From PGYR01 sp048267165 (GTDB lineage: Bacteria > Bacteroidota > Ignavibacteria > Kapaibacteriales > UBA2268): a stretch of 64,000 nt of DNA. This document shows, in pieces, positions 54,834 through 62,530 of this stretch (position 1 is the first letter of the stretch; every line of letters starts with the position of its first letter). The notes beneath the pieces are model-generated. The model saw only the letters and a list, made by a program, of their open reading frames with translations, made no database searches and was not told the DNA's origin. Position numbers and translations under genes: made by a program. Location: the NCBI GenBank assembly GCA_048267165.1, contig JBLWYD010000013.1:14179-78178 (forward strand), in the 5' to 3' direction.

Positions 54834-54929
54834 TTTTCTAGTTTTTATGATTTTTAAAAATATAATTTACGAATTAAACCATTAAATACTGATAACTAAT
54901 ATTTTTAGTGTTTTTTGTGGGGAAGTTAT

Positions 54930-54958
54930 AACAAAAAAAAAGACCATTCTCAAGAATG
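54930..54958 (-). terminator. Rho-independent terminator of the 54978 gene
   Basis: Read on the minus strand, a 5-bp stem (CATTC/GAATG, arms 54954-54958 and 54945-54949) and TTGA loop lead into GTCTTTTTTTT. The stem is short, but the layout matches the stronger copies at 54218 and 56219. Confidence 0.55.
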
Positions 54959-54977
54959 AAATGATCTAATAACAATT

Positions 54978-56156
54978 CTATTCAAATTCCTTTTTTACTC
55001 TTTCAGTGAGATCGGGGTTTCCAACTCTTTCAGCTAAGAGTAAAGAAGTTTTCCTCAATTCATTTGCTTTTCCCAGTTCATTATCCTTCTTGTATAAATC
55101 AAATATCTCTTTGAAACAACTTATATAATTGAAGTTCTGATAATTAATATTAATTTGATTTTTCTCATTCATAAATGGAAATTTTAGATAATCTTGAAGG
55201 AAAACATTTTCTACTAAGTTCTTATTGAAATCTGTTAAATCTATCTTTTCTTTTGAATATCTAAGAGCTAATCCTGAAACAAATAAATTATTATTATACT
55301 TTTCGTATAAATGTTGGAATAATGTCATTCCCATATAAATATTTCTCTTTCCTTTATAATTATTGACTATATGTTCAACTACTTTTTCCCAGTTCTGGTG
55401 ATATTCGTCAATATCTATTTCTCCAAAATTCAAAGGCTCGATGTCTAATTTATCAAAAATATTATCTCGGTACTCATCGAGTAAAAGGAAATCTAGACTG
55501 ATGGGAAGCACGTCTGGCCTAATATTTTTCACATCTTGAAGCATCCAAAGAGGGTATGAGTCATTATCATTTTGTATAAATATGATTGCATTTTCTTCTA
55601 AAGAATTTAAAACATTGTAGCTATAATCTAGTAATTGGTAAGAAATAAAGTTAGTATCATACCAAGTTTTATTTACAGATTTTCTTAATTCATAATTCAT
55701 ACTACTTTCAGCATAAGAAATTACACTTGAATGAATACCTGGAAAATTTGGATTCATAGAATACGCCTTTAGTAATTCTTCACTACTGTCAGTGCCTACA
55801 CCATTGGTTAAATAAGAAAGATAGTAGTCCATAAATGTATTTGGAATATATTTATGCATTAATTTTACTACTTCTCCACCCTCCATAAGATATTGCGATT
55901 CATTTACGAAATCTGAACGCCAATCAGCTGTGCCTTGAGAATTCCTACAAGAACGGAAGTAGTTATACCAAGTATTTTCTGATAGACTATCTTTGGCTAG
56001 TTCTTTTGCCCATAATTCGGCTTGCTCCACATAGTAATTGTGTGGTTTCGATTCCATTGCAAAAGATATTTGTTGTTCTGGAACTTGACTTTTCAAAGGA
56101 TTAATAGAGAAAAAAGAGAATATTAGTAGTGAATAAAGTACTATATTTGTCTTCAT
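54978..56156 (-). CDS. Exported hypothetical protein with DUF2723-like segment
   Basis: 392 residues with a signal peptide (residues 1-23, ending LKSQ). The stretch about 190-230 (AIIFIQNDNDSYPLWMLQDV, then RPDVLPISLDFL) resembles the soluble C-terminal part of Bacteroidota DUF2723/O-mannosyltransferase-like membrane proteins, where G(D/N)NDTYPLWY..Q and RPDV are conserved. Here it comes without the membrane part. The C-terminal 60 residues are helical and TPR-like (KDNELGKANELRKTSLLLAERV). Function is unknown. It has its own terminator downstream. Confidence 0.72.
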   Translation of the reverse strand: MKTNIVLYSLLIFSFFSINPLKSQVPEQQISFAMESKPHNYYVEQAELWAKELAKDSLSENTWYNYFRSCRNSQGTADWRSDFVNESQYLMEGGEVVKLMHKYIPNTFMDYYLSYLTNGVGTDSSEELLKAYSMNPNFPGIHSSVISYAESSMNYELRKSVNKTWYDTNFISYQLLDYSYNVLNSLEENAIIFIQNDNDSYPLWMLQDVKNIRPDVLPISLDFLLLDEYRDNIFDKLDIEPLNFGEIDIDEYHQNWEKVVEHIVNNYKGKRNIYMGMTLFQHLYEKYNNNLFVSGLALRYSKEKIDLTDFNKNLVENVFLQDYLKFPFMNEKNQININYQNFNYISCFKEIFDLYKKDNELGKANELRKTSLLLAERVGNPDLTERVKKEFE

Positions 56157-56218
56157 AATAACCTAACTTAATGATTAAAAATAATTTTAAAAGTTACGTT
56201 CTCCATTTAAAAAAAGAT

Positions 56219-56251
56219 TCAAAAAAAAAGACCATTCTCACGAATGGTCTT
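56219..56251 (-). terminator. Rho-independent terminator of the E1 gene
   Basis: A perfect 10-bp stem (AAGACCATTC and GAATGGTCTT, plus-strand 56228-56237 and 56242-56251) with a 4-base loop; the A run before it on the plus strand supplies the minus-strand T tail. Confidence 0.85.
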
Positions 56252-56280
56252 GCTTCATTTCCTAAACTATCAGAATATTA

Positions 56281-58401
56281 TTAATATTCTAGTAAGTCCT
56301 TAATCATATCATATACCTTGTCTTCAGTTGGAAGTACATCCATCTCGTAAACAGGGTGATATGGTATATGCGAATCTTTGGCAGTTAATTTCTTAACAGG
56401 TGCATCCAAATACTCGAAACACTGGTCAGAGATTTCTGATATTATATTACCAGAAACGCTCGTAGTCATAGTATCTTCGTGTACTACTAATGCTCTATTA
56501 GTTTTCTTAACTGATTCACATACTGCTTCCACATCCCAAGGAACAATAGTCCTAAGATCAATTATCTCGACAGTTTTGCCAGTTTCTTTTTCTATTCTCT
56601 TCACAGCGTTTACACTGTCTTTTACGCCCATACCGTAAGTGATTATAGTAGCGTCGTTTCCTTCTTTTACTATTCTCGCTTTACCGAAAGGTAATAAGTA
56701 GTTTTCATCAGGTTCTACAGTCTTTGCGAATGGCAATCTGTACATACCTTTATGCTCACAGAAGATAACAGGGTCTTGTAATCTACAAGCAGTCTTCAAT
56801 AGACCTTTAGCATCCGCTGCATTCGATGGATAAGCTATTAGCAATCCAGGAATGTGTGAGAATATTGATTCAATATTTTGAGAGTGACAAAGACCACCGT
56901 GTATATACCCACCTACTGCAACTCTAGTTACTATTGGAGCAGAGAATCCTCCGTTCGAACGGAATCTCATAGCAGCTACTTCGTTTTTGTATTGCATGAA
57001 TGCTGGCCAGATATAGTCACCGAATTGAATCTCAATTACTGGTTTCCATCCTTTAACAGCCATTCCTACAGCAGTACCTACGATTGATGCTTCAGCTAAT
57101 GGAGAGTTGAAAACTCTATCAGTTCCAAATGCATCGCTTAGTCCTCTAGTAGCAGTGAATACACCACCTTTGCCGTCTTCTACGTCTTCGCCATAGATTA
57201 CCATTTTATCATTTATTGCCATTTCTTCGTGCAATGCGTGATTAATAGCATCTACTAATACAGCTTCGTTTTCACCTGTTGGCTCGCTAGTAGCATAAGG
57301 AAGGTCACGTGTGCTTTCGTCAGCGAAGTTCTCTTTGATTGAGTCAGCTGGATCTGGATCTTCTTGTTCCAAAGCCCAATCAGCTGATTCGAATAACTCT
57401 TTCTTAACATCGACCCACATTTGATCGATTTCTTTTTTCGTAGCAATTTTGTCTTTTATCAACTGTGCTGATAATATCTTGATACAGTCTTTTTCATCAG
57501 ATTCTTTTTCTAACTCATCCATATCACGGTATTTTTTCTGATCATCAGAAGATGAGTGAGATAGCAATCTTACTACATCAGCGTGGATTAAAGCAGGACC
57601 TTTACCAGATCTCATCCATTCGATAGCTTCTTCTGCTGCCTTAACAGATTTGAAATAGTCAGTTCCGTCAACTCTAATTTTCTTCAAGTTTTCATATTTA
57701 TCGAAAGCATCAGAGATGTCGCCACCCATTGTTTGATCTTTCTTTCTTACTGAGATAGCGTATTTGTTATCTTGGATACAGAATAGAACAGGTAACTTAG
57801 CTCTATTAGCCCAGTTCACAGCTTCGTAGAATTCACCTTGTGAAGTTGTTCCTTCACCTGATGCTACATATACGAACTGATCGCCACCTTCTTTCTTGAT
57901 AGCAAGGGCAGTACCAGTTGCATTCAAGAACTGAGTACCAGTAGGTGATGATTGAGTTGGGAAGTTTAATCTTGGATTTCCAAAGTGACCCGGCATCTGA
58001 CGACCGCCAGTTGCTGGACAATCTTTCTTAGCAAATGCAAGTAGGAAATACTCATTCATAGTCATTCCTTTAGCATAAGTGATAGCCATATCACGATAGT
58101 ATGTCCAACCCCAATCGTCTTCACGCATACGAAGACCAATAGCAGTTTGGATACATTCGTGACCACTAACACCGATGTGGAAGAATGATTTACCTTGCTT
58201 TACGAATCCTAAGTGGACATTGTCAGTAGTTCTTGCCGTAATCATATTACGCAAGGCACCCATCAAATGTGCTTTATCCATTTTCAAATTATTTGTAGTC
58301 GATACTTTTTTAGAAGCAGACTTTTTAGCTGTCGTTGCTTTCGATTTAGTGCTTTTCGTCTTGACTGAAGCTTTTTTTGTGCTAGTTTTTTTAGCCGCCA
58401 T
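56281..58401 (-). CDS. Fused 2-oxoacid dehydrogenase E1 (alpha + beta), branched-chain type
   Basis: 706 residues joining the alpha and beta subunits of the thiamine-diphosphate E1 that decarboxylates branched-chain 2-oxoacids (or pyruvate) and acylates the E2 lipoyl arm. The alpha half (about 40-370) has HIGVSGHE, GRQMPGHFG and the ThDP motif GEGTTSQGEFYEAVNWA...CIQDN. The beta half (about 380-706) has YGEDVEDGKGGVF, IVGTAVGMA, VGGYIHGGLCHSQNIES and VHEDTMTTS. Residues 1-38 are a histone H1-like tail of Ala, Lys, Ser and Thr, which is not part of the enzyme. GGTGAG six bases before the first ATG supports translation from there, though an inner ATG (58281) exists. No E2 or E3 gene lies nearby. 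Confidence 0.92.
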   Translation of the reverse strand: MAAKKTSTKKASVKTKSTKSKATTAKKSASKKVSTTNNLKMDKAHLMGALRNMITARTTDNVHLGFVKQGKSFFHIGVSGHECIQTAIGLRMREDDWGWTYYRDMAITYAKGMTMNEYFLLAFAKKDCPATGGRQMPGHFGNPRLNFPTQSSPTGTQFLNATGTALAIKKEGGDQFVYVASGEGTTSQGEFYEAVNWANRAKLPVLFCIQDNKYAISVRKKDQTMGGDISDAFDKYENLKKIRVDGTDYFKSVKAAEEAIEWMRSGKGPALIHADVVRLLSHSSSDDQKKYRDMDELEKESDEKDCIKILSAQLIKDKIATKKEIDQMWVDVKKELFESADWALEQEDPDPADSIKENFADESTRDLPYATSEPTGENEAVLVDAINHALHEEMAINDKMVIYGEDVEDGKGGVFTATRGLSDAFGTDRVFNSPLAEASIVGTAVGMAVKGWKPVIEIQFGDYIWPAFMQYKNEVAAMRFRSNGGFSAPIVTRVAVGGYIHGGLCHSQNIESIFSHIPGLLIAYPSNAADAKGLLKTACRLQDPVIFCEHKGMYRLPFAKTVEPDENYLLPFGKARIVKEGNDATIITYGMGVKDSVNAVKRIEKETGKTVEIIDLRTIVPWDVEAVCESVKKTNRALVVHEDTMTTSVSGNIISEISDQCFEYLDAPVKKLTAKDSHIPYHPVYEMDVLPTEDKVYDMIKDLLEY

Positions 58402-58506
58402 GCTTTACTCACCAAATTTTAATTAATATTTTTCTTATTCTTGTTTTATACAATTTCACAATTTACAATTTTAACATCTCAATTAAAAAATCTAATTTGT
58501 TAATTT

Positions 58507-59595
58507 ATGATTAAACTTTACGGTAACCACAAAATATACAACTTGCTAACTAACGCAAGTACTAATAATTCTATTGCATCGACTTATCTTTTTTATGGTC
58601 CTATGGGTGTTGGGAAAGAAGCAGTAGCATTAAAATTCGCAGCTTTCGTAAATCAAATAGACGAATCGAAGTGGCTGAACTCGTCTAATATTACGTATCT
58701 GCATAAAACTCCTGCAAATAAGTCAACTAAGAAAGCCGAGAATTTCTATGATAATTTCCCAGCGGAAGTAGTTGAGAATATAAAAGATGAATTGGCAAAA
58801 AAACAAGCAAATCCATATTATAGCATTGAGATAGCTAATGCTTCACAAATCAGAATAGATACAATCCGTATTCTAAGAAAAAAGTTATCTACATCTAGTT
58901 CAAGCGGCAGGCGATTTGTGATTGTTTCGGATGCTGACTCTATGAATCCAGCAGCGGCGAACTCATTTTTGAAAACTTTGGAAGAGCCGAATCCGAATAC
59001 AACGATTATTCTAATAGCTGATAATATAAACTCTATGCTTCCTACTATCCTATCTAGGTCGCAAAAGCTGAAATTTTCTCCACTAACTAATGATGAACTA
59101 AGTGATTATTTGTCTGATAATTACTCTGAAATAACTGATGAGAAAAGAAGGATAATTACTTCATTTGCTCAGGGATCTATTAGCAATGCAATTGATTTCA
59201 TAGACCAAGATATAAGCCAGCTTGTAGAAGCAACTATTGATATACTCCGAGCTTCTCTTCAAAAGTCAGGTTATCGCTCGCTTCTTTCAGAGAGAGTGGG
59301 GGAGTTGACTAAGCTTCGTGATAAGAATCTGATAGTGACGGCTCTGAAACTATTGCAACGATGGCTACAAGACGCTATGCACCTGAGTAATGGGGAAGAC
59401 CAGTTGATTGTGAATGTCAATACTATTGAATCTATTAGAAAATTCGCTAATTACTATGATAAGGCTAATTATTTCAAAGCGTTCGAATACATAGAGCAAG
59501 CTATAGTAAAGGTCAACAGAAATGTTAGTTCCGACCTATTACTTATTGATTTATTTTTGAAATTGAGGAATGAGTTTCTTGGATCTAAACTCTAG
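58507..59595 (+). CDS. holB: DNA polymerase III, delta' subunit
   Basis: 362 residues, an AAA+ clamp-loader subunit. Walker A-like YGPMGVGKEAVALKF near 30-44, then IRILRKKLSTSSSSGRRFVIVSDADSMNPAAANSFLKTLEEPNPNTTIILIADN in segments typical of the family (SFLKTLEEP near 158), and the sensor SRSQKLKF near 187. The zinc-binding Cys cluster common in HolB/DnaX is absent, which is usual for this phylum. It ends with a 4-base overlap of the convergent FmdB-like gene. Confidence 0.92.
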   Translation: MIKLYGNHKIYNLLTNASTNNSIASTYLFYGPMGVGKEAVALKFAAFVNQIDESKWLNSSNITYLHKTPANKSTKKAENFYDNFPAEVVENIKDELAKKQANPYYSIEIANASQIRIDTIRILRKKLSTSSSSGRRFVIVSDADSMNPAAANSFLKTLEEPNPNTTIILIADNINSMLPTILSRSQKLKFSPLTNDELSDYLSDNYSEITDEKRRIITSFAQGSISNAIDFIDQDISQLVEATIDILRASLQKSGYRSLLSERVGELTKLRDKNLIVTALKLLQRWLQDAMHLSNGEDQLIVNVNTIESIRKFANYYDKANYFKAFEYIEQAIVKVNRNVSSDLLLIDLFLKLRNEFLGSKL

Positions 59596-59825
59596 TCTTT
59601 CTTATCAGGGGTTCCAGACTTTTTCACGTAGTCAGTCTCGTAGAATCCCGTACCTTTGAGCATAACGCCTATACCAGTACCGATTTTTCTGCGTACTTTC
59701 TTAGGTTTGTTAGCATCGAAACCATTAACATCTTCGGGCCAAAACTCTAAGGCGTTTGAGTTAATACCTTGGATGTATTCGAACTCTTCACCAGTCTCGT
59801 CACATATATAAACATAAGTTGGCAT
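59592..59825 (-). CDS. FmdB-like small protein lacking the zinc-ribbon cysteines
   Basis: 77 residues. The frame of the FmdB/CxxC small-protein family is clear: MPTYVYICDETGEEFEYIQ at the start and KVRRKIGTGIGVMLKGTGFYETDY near 43-66. In typical members the start reads YRC..CG and the middle has CP.C, forming a zinc ribbon. Here only the first Cys (8) survives; the second is Thr11, and the CPxC pair is replaced by WPED plus an insertion (VNGFDANKP). It probably does not bind zinc in the usual way. Function is unknown; older annotations call the family regulators without firm proof. Confidence 0.85.
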   Translation of the reverse strand: MPTYVYICDETGEEFEYIQGINSNALEFWPEDVNGFDANKPKKVRRKIGTGIGVMLKGTGFYETDYVKKSGTPDKKD

Positions 59826-59891
59826 ATCAAAACAATTCAGATAGTTAAAAATAATACGATTGCAAAAATAAGAAAAATCCTTTTCTCAATA

Positions 59892-60893
59892 CTAATATTG
59901 TAGGAAACCGACTTTCTTATACACTTTAGATAACGTTTTATAGGCAACTTTATTAGCTTGCTCATCACCCTTTCTCAAGATACTAGTAAGCAATTCCTTG
60001 TCTTCTCTGTAACGTTTGAACTCCTCACGAATGGGCTGTATGTACGAAGCCACTGCCTCAGCCACTTCCGATTTGAACTTGCCATATCCTTCGCCCTCGT
60101 ACTCAGCTACTATTTCTTTCGAACTTTTGCCAGTAGAAACTGATAGAAGAGTAATCAGGTTTTCTATTCCTTCTTTTCCTTTGCCAGTAGTTACTTCGCT
60201 GCCCGAATCCGTTACCGAACGCTTTATTTTTCGAACGATAGTATCATTATCATCTGTTAGGAAAATTACTGCGTTCTGATTAGGATCTGATTTAGACATC
60301 TTTGAAGTTGGCTCTTGCAAACTCATAACCCTAGCACCAATCTCTGGTATGTACGGTTCTGGTATCACAAAAGTATCCGAATAGTGATGATTGAACCTCT
60401 GAGCTAGATTGCGAGTTAGCTCTAGATGTTGCTTTTGGTCATCGCCAACTGGTACCGCATCTGCTTGATATAGCAATATATCGCAAGCCATAAGAATAGG
60501 ATAAGAGAAAAGCCCAACGTTCACATTGTCTGGCTTTTTCTTAGATTTGTCTTTGTATTGAGTCATTCGCTCGGCTTCGCCCATACCCGTAAGTGAACTC
60601 ATAACCCATGCTAATTGTGCGTGAGCTGGTACGTGCGATTGGGTGAACATAACGGAAGTTTCTGGGTCAATACCGCAAGCCAAAAACATAGCCGCTGCAT
60701 CCAAAGTCCACGAACGCAGATTAGCTGGCTCTTGCTTTTGCGTAATTGCGTGCAAATCGGCAATCATAAAAAATGATTCGAACTCCGTTTGCATTTTCTT
60801 CCAGTTGGAAAGTGCCCCAGTCAGATGACCTATAGTCAGTATTCCCGATGGTTGTATTCCGCTTAGTATTCTCTTTTTCTCAGACATATTCAT
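59892..60893 (-). CDS. trpS: Tryptophanyl-tRNA synthetase
   Basis: A 333-residue class I synthetase. The HIGH signature appears in SGILTIGHLTGALSNW near 16-31 and the KMSKS loop as SKMSKSDPN near 195. AWVMSSLTGMGEAERMTQYKDKS and VPVGDDQKQHLELTRNLAQRFN are the typical TrpS blocks. Length matches bacterial TrpS. A start two codons later (MSEKKRILSG) is equally possible. It is transcribed alone. Confidence 0.96.
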   Translation of the reverse strand: MNMSEKKRILSGIQPSGILTIGHLTGALSNWKKMQTEFESFFMIADLHAITQKQEPANLRSWTLDAAAMFLACGIDPETSVMFTQSHVPAHAQLAWVMSSLTGMGEAERMTQYKDKSKKKPDNVNVGLFSYPILMACDILLYQADAVPVGDDQKQHLELTRNLAQRFNHHYSDTFVIPEPYIPEIGARVMSLQEPTSKMSKSDPNQNAVIFLTDDNDTIVRKIKRSVTDSGSEVTTGKGKEGIENLITLLSVSTGKSSKEIVAEYEGEGYGKFKSEVAEAVASYIQPIREEFKRYREDKELLTSILRKGDEQANKVAYKTLSKVYKKVGFLQY

Positions 60894-60947
60894 TCTTGTT
60901 TTGGGTTTCTAATAATCCGAAATTTAATCATTTTTGGGGGATAATTT

Positions 60948-61070
60948 ATGGAAACTTTAAAACTTGGTTATCCTTTTGATCAACAAGGTAACGGGTTCCT
61001 TTTTCCTAATTTGTTACTAAATAAAACGCTTCTAACTCTAGTTGTAACATTTAGATATGAATGTTTATAA
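60948..61070 (+). CDS. Possible 40-residue peptide gene
   Basis: ATG at 60948 follows GGGGG with a 7-base spacing, a good ribosome-binding layout, and the frame runs 40 codons (METLKLGYPFDQQ at the start, ending FRYECL) to a TAA. The second half is hydrophobic (LLLNKTLLTLVVTF). No homologue was recognised. It could be a chance frame or the remnant of a longer gene. Confidence 0.25.
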   Translation: METLKLGYPFDQQGNGFLFPNLLLNKTLLTLVVTFRYECL

Positions 61071-61100
61071 ATAATCATTGTTTTAAAAATAATTCTTGCA

Positions 61101-61125
61101 TTTTATTTTATTTTATTTTATTTTA
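61101..61125. repeat. TTTTA pentanucleotide repeat, five units
   Basis: Five perfect TTTTA units lie 259 bases before the exported-protein operon. The length could vary by slippage; whether it affects expression cannot be told. Confidence 0.8.
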
Positions 61126-61259
61126 AGTTTGGTACAAATGAAATAAATCAGTATTTGTAAATCGTTTTGATAAATGAATTACAAATGAATTTCCAAAAAT
61201 ATCGCCATTAAAAGGGAGGCAAAAAGTGGTGAGCAAAAATATAAAAAGCTATAAAAAAA

Positions 61260-61338
61260 GTCAAGAAAAACGAAAGTCGTCTTTCCTGACCTGTAGTTGT
61301 CATTTAAATTCTGGACGAACGTATTTGACAGTTACAAA
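61260..61338 (+). promoter_or_regulatory. Hairpin-bearing 5' element, second copy
   Basis: GTCAAGAAA (61260-61268) pairs, with one mismatch, with TTTCCTGAC (61282-61290). CCTGACC, GTCA and TTGACAGTTACAAA (61325-61338) follow in the same order as at 53-136. The element ends 45 bases before the ATG of the exported-protein operon. Confidence 0.5.
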
Positions 61339-61383
61339 TATAGCAATAAATAAATATTTATTCAATTATTTGAGGATTTTAAA

Positions 61384-62079
61384 ATGAAAACATTATTCAT
61401 ATTGCTTATCGTTATTTTATTTGCAGTTTCTAGCTATAAAATAAATGCAGCTTGTGAAAACATAAGTTGTGATTCAGTCTTTACTGAAGAGTCAGTTGAT
61501 ATAGCACTCCCACAATTCCCAGGCTGTACAGTTATTTTTTTTTATAGATGGAGAGTATGTAGCGATACAATAGAAATTACCTTCCATGGTTTTGTACATC
61601 CTGACACTACTGCACCTTGCTTGGCACTACTAGATAGTCTAAAAGATGCAAATGGAAATCCCAATTGGGATTATTTTGATGTATTAATGGAATATGCTAG
61701 ATTAGAATTAGTGAAAATCAATTTTATGGCTCAGTATAATGCCGCAGACCCTTATGATAAACATTTATATCAATGTCCTAATGGTCGTAAGTATTATACT
61801 TATCTCTGGAAAACCTGTCAGAAATGGGTCTCTAAGTATGGTGAAGTGACTATAGGAGAATATACATTAACATTATGGTATTTTGAAATTGAAGATTGTG
61901 GAGGTACAATCTGTTGTGAAGAACAAATTGATGTTTGTTTTAATACCACGACCCAACAATTAGATATATCTAGACAATTAACAAGTCATGTAAGTGGTGA
62001 ATGTCCTGAAATAGAACCAACTGAAACAGAATCTAGTTGTAGTTCTCCTTGCAACTCAATTTATGTGATAGAGGAATAA
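61384..62079 (+). CDS. Cysteine-rich exported protein, single-module relative of the first gene
   Basis: 231 residues with a signal peptide (residues 1-22, ending NAAC). It holds one copy of the cysteine-rich module: Cys pair at the mature start, PGCTVIFFYRWRVCSDTIEI (the C-T-x...Y-R-W-R-x-C motif), a helical middle, then CGGTICCEEQ and a Ser/Cys-rich end. Unlike the protein at 197-1621 it has no T9SS sorting domain, so its final location may differ (periplasm, or carried by a partner). GAGGA before the ATG supports the start. It opens a three-gene operon. Confidence 0.8.
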   Translation: MKTLFILLIVILFAVSSYKINAACENISCDSVFTEESVDIALPQFPGCTVIFFYRWRVCSDTIEITFHGFVHPDTTAPCLALLDSLKDANGNPNWDYFDVLMEYARLELVKINFMAQYNAADPYDKHLYQCPNGRKYYTYLWKTCQKWVSKYGEVTIGEYTLTLWYFEIEDCGGTICCEEQIDVCFNTTTQQLDISRQLTSHVSGECPEIEPTETESSCSSPCNSIYVIEE

Positions 62080-62083
62080 TACC

Positions 62084-62530
62084 ATGACAAAATTAATAAT
62101 ATTAACACTCTTCTTGATTACTTTTGAATTTACTAATAGTAAGTCAATAATTCTAAAAGTTGAAAAATCGTATGATTCTGGAAAGACTTTTATTAATTAT
62201 AATAATCATAAATCTATTAAAGATAACAAGATCATAGAAATACCTAAATCACAATTATTGTATGATAAAAATAAAGATGTTTATTTTAACAGTAATGATG
62301 GAGGAAAAACTTGGTATAAGAAAGAAATGAAAATAATAAACTCCTTGACTATTTCCTCAGATTTACAATTCATCGAGTTTCTACCTAAAGATAACAATAA
62401 TCTTAAAATTTTTAATATTAACGGTAATTCAGTTGAATCTGAATTAAATGAATTAAAAAATGGAATTTATTTCATCCAATTCAATCATAAGAAGAAGTCC
62501 TATTTCTATAAAATAATGGTATTAAAATGA
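62084..62530 (+). CDS. Small exported protein with sorting-domain-like C-terminus
   Basis: 148 residues with a signal peptide (residues 1-19). The middle has an Asp-box-like SNDGGKTWYKK near 69-79. The last 45 residues (LKIFNINGNSVESELNELKN, ending KIMVLK) look like a short T9SS type A sorting domain, with the ING, NGIYFIQF and K-rich terminal strands. It would be an unusually small T9SS cargo. It starts 4 bases after the previous gene, with GAGGA upstream, and overlaps the next gene by ATGA. Confidence 0.75.
   Translation: MTKLIILTLFLITFEFTNSKSIILKVEKSYDSGKTFINYNNHKSIKDNKIIEIPKSQLLYDKNKDVYFNSNDGGKTWYKKEMKIINSLTISSDLQFIEFLPKDNNNLKIFNINGNSVESELNELKNGIYFIQFNHKKKSYFYKIMVLK

Larger units (their letters stand above)
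60894..61383. other. Intergenic region with a short reading frame, pentanucleotide repeat and leader
   Basis: This 490-base AT-rich gap holds a 40-codon frame at 60948-61070, five TTTTA repeats at 61101-61125, and the hairpin element at 61260-61338 before the exported-protein operon. No other gene was seen. Confidence 0.6.
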
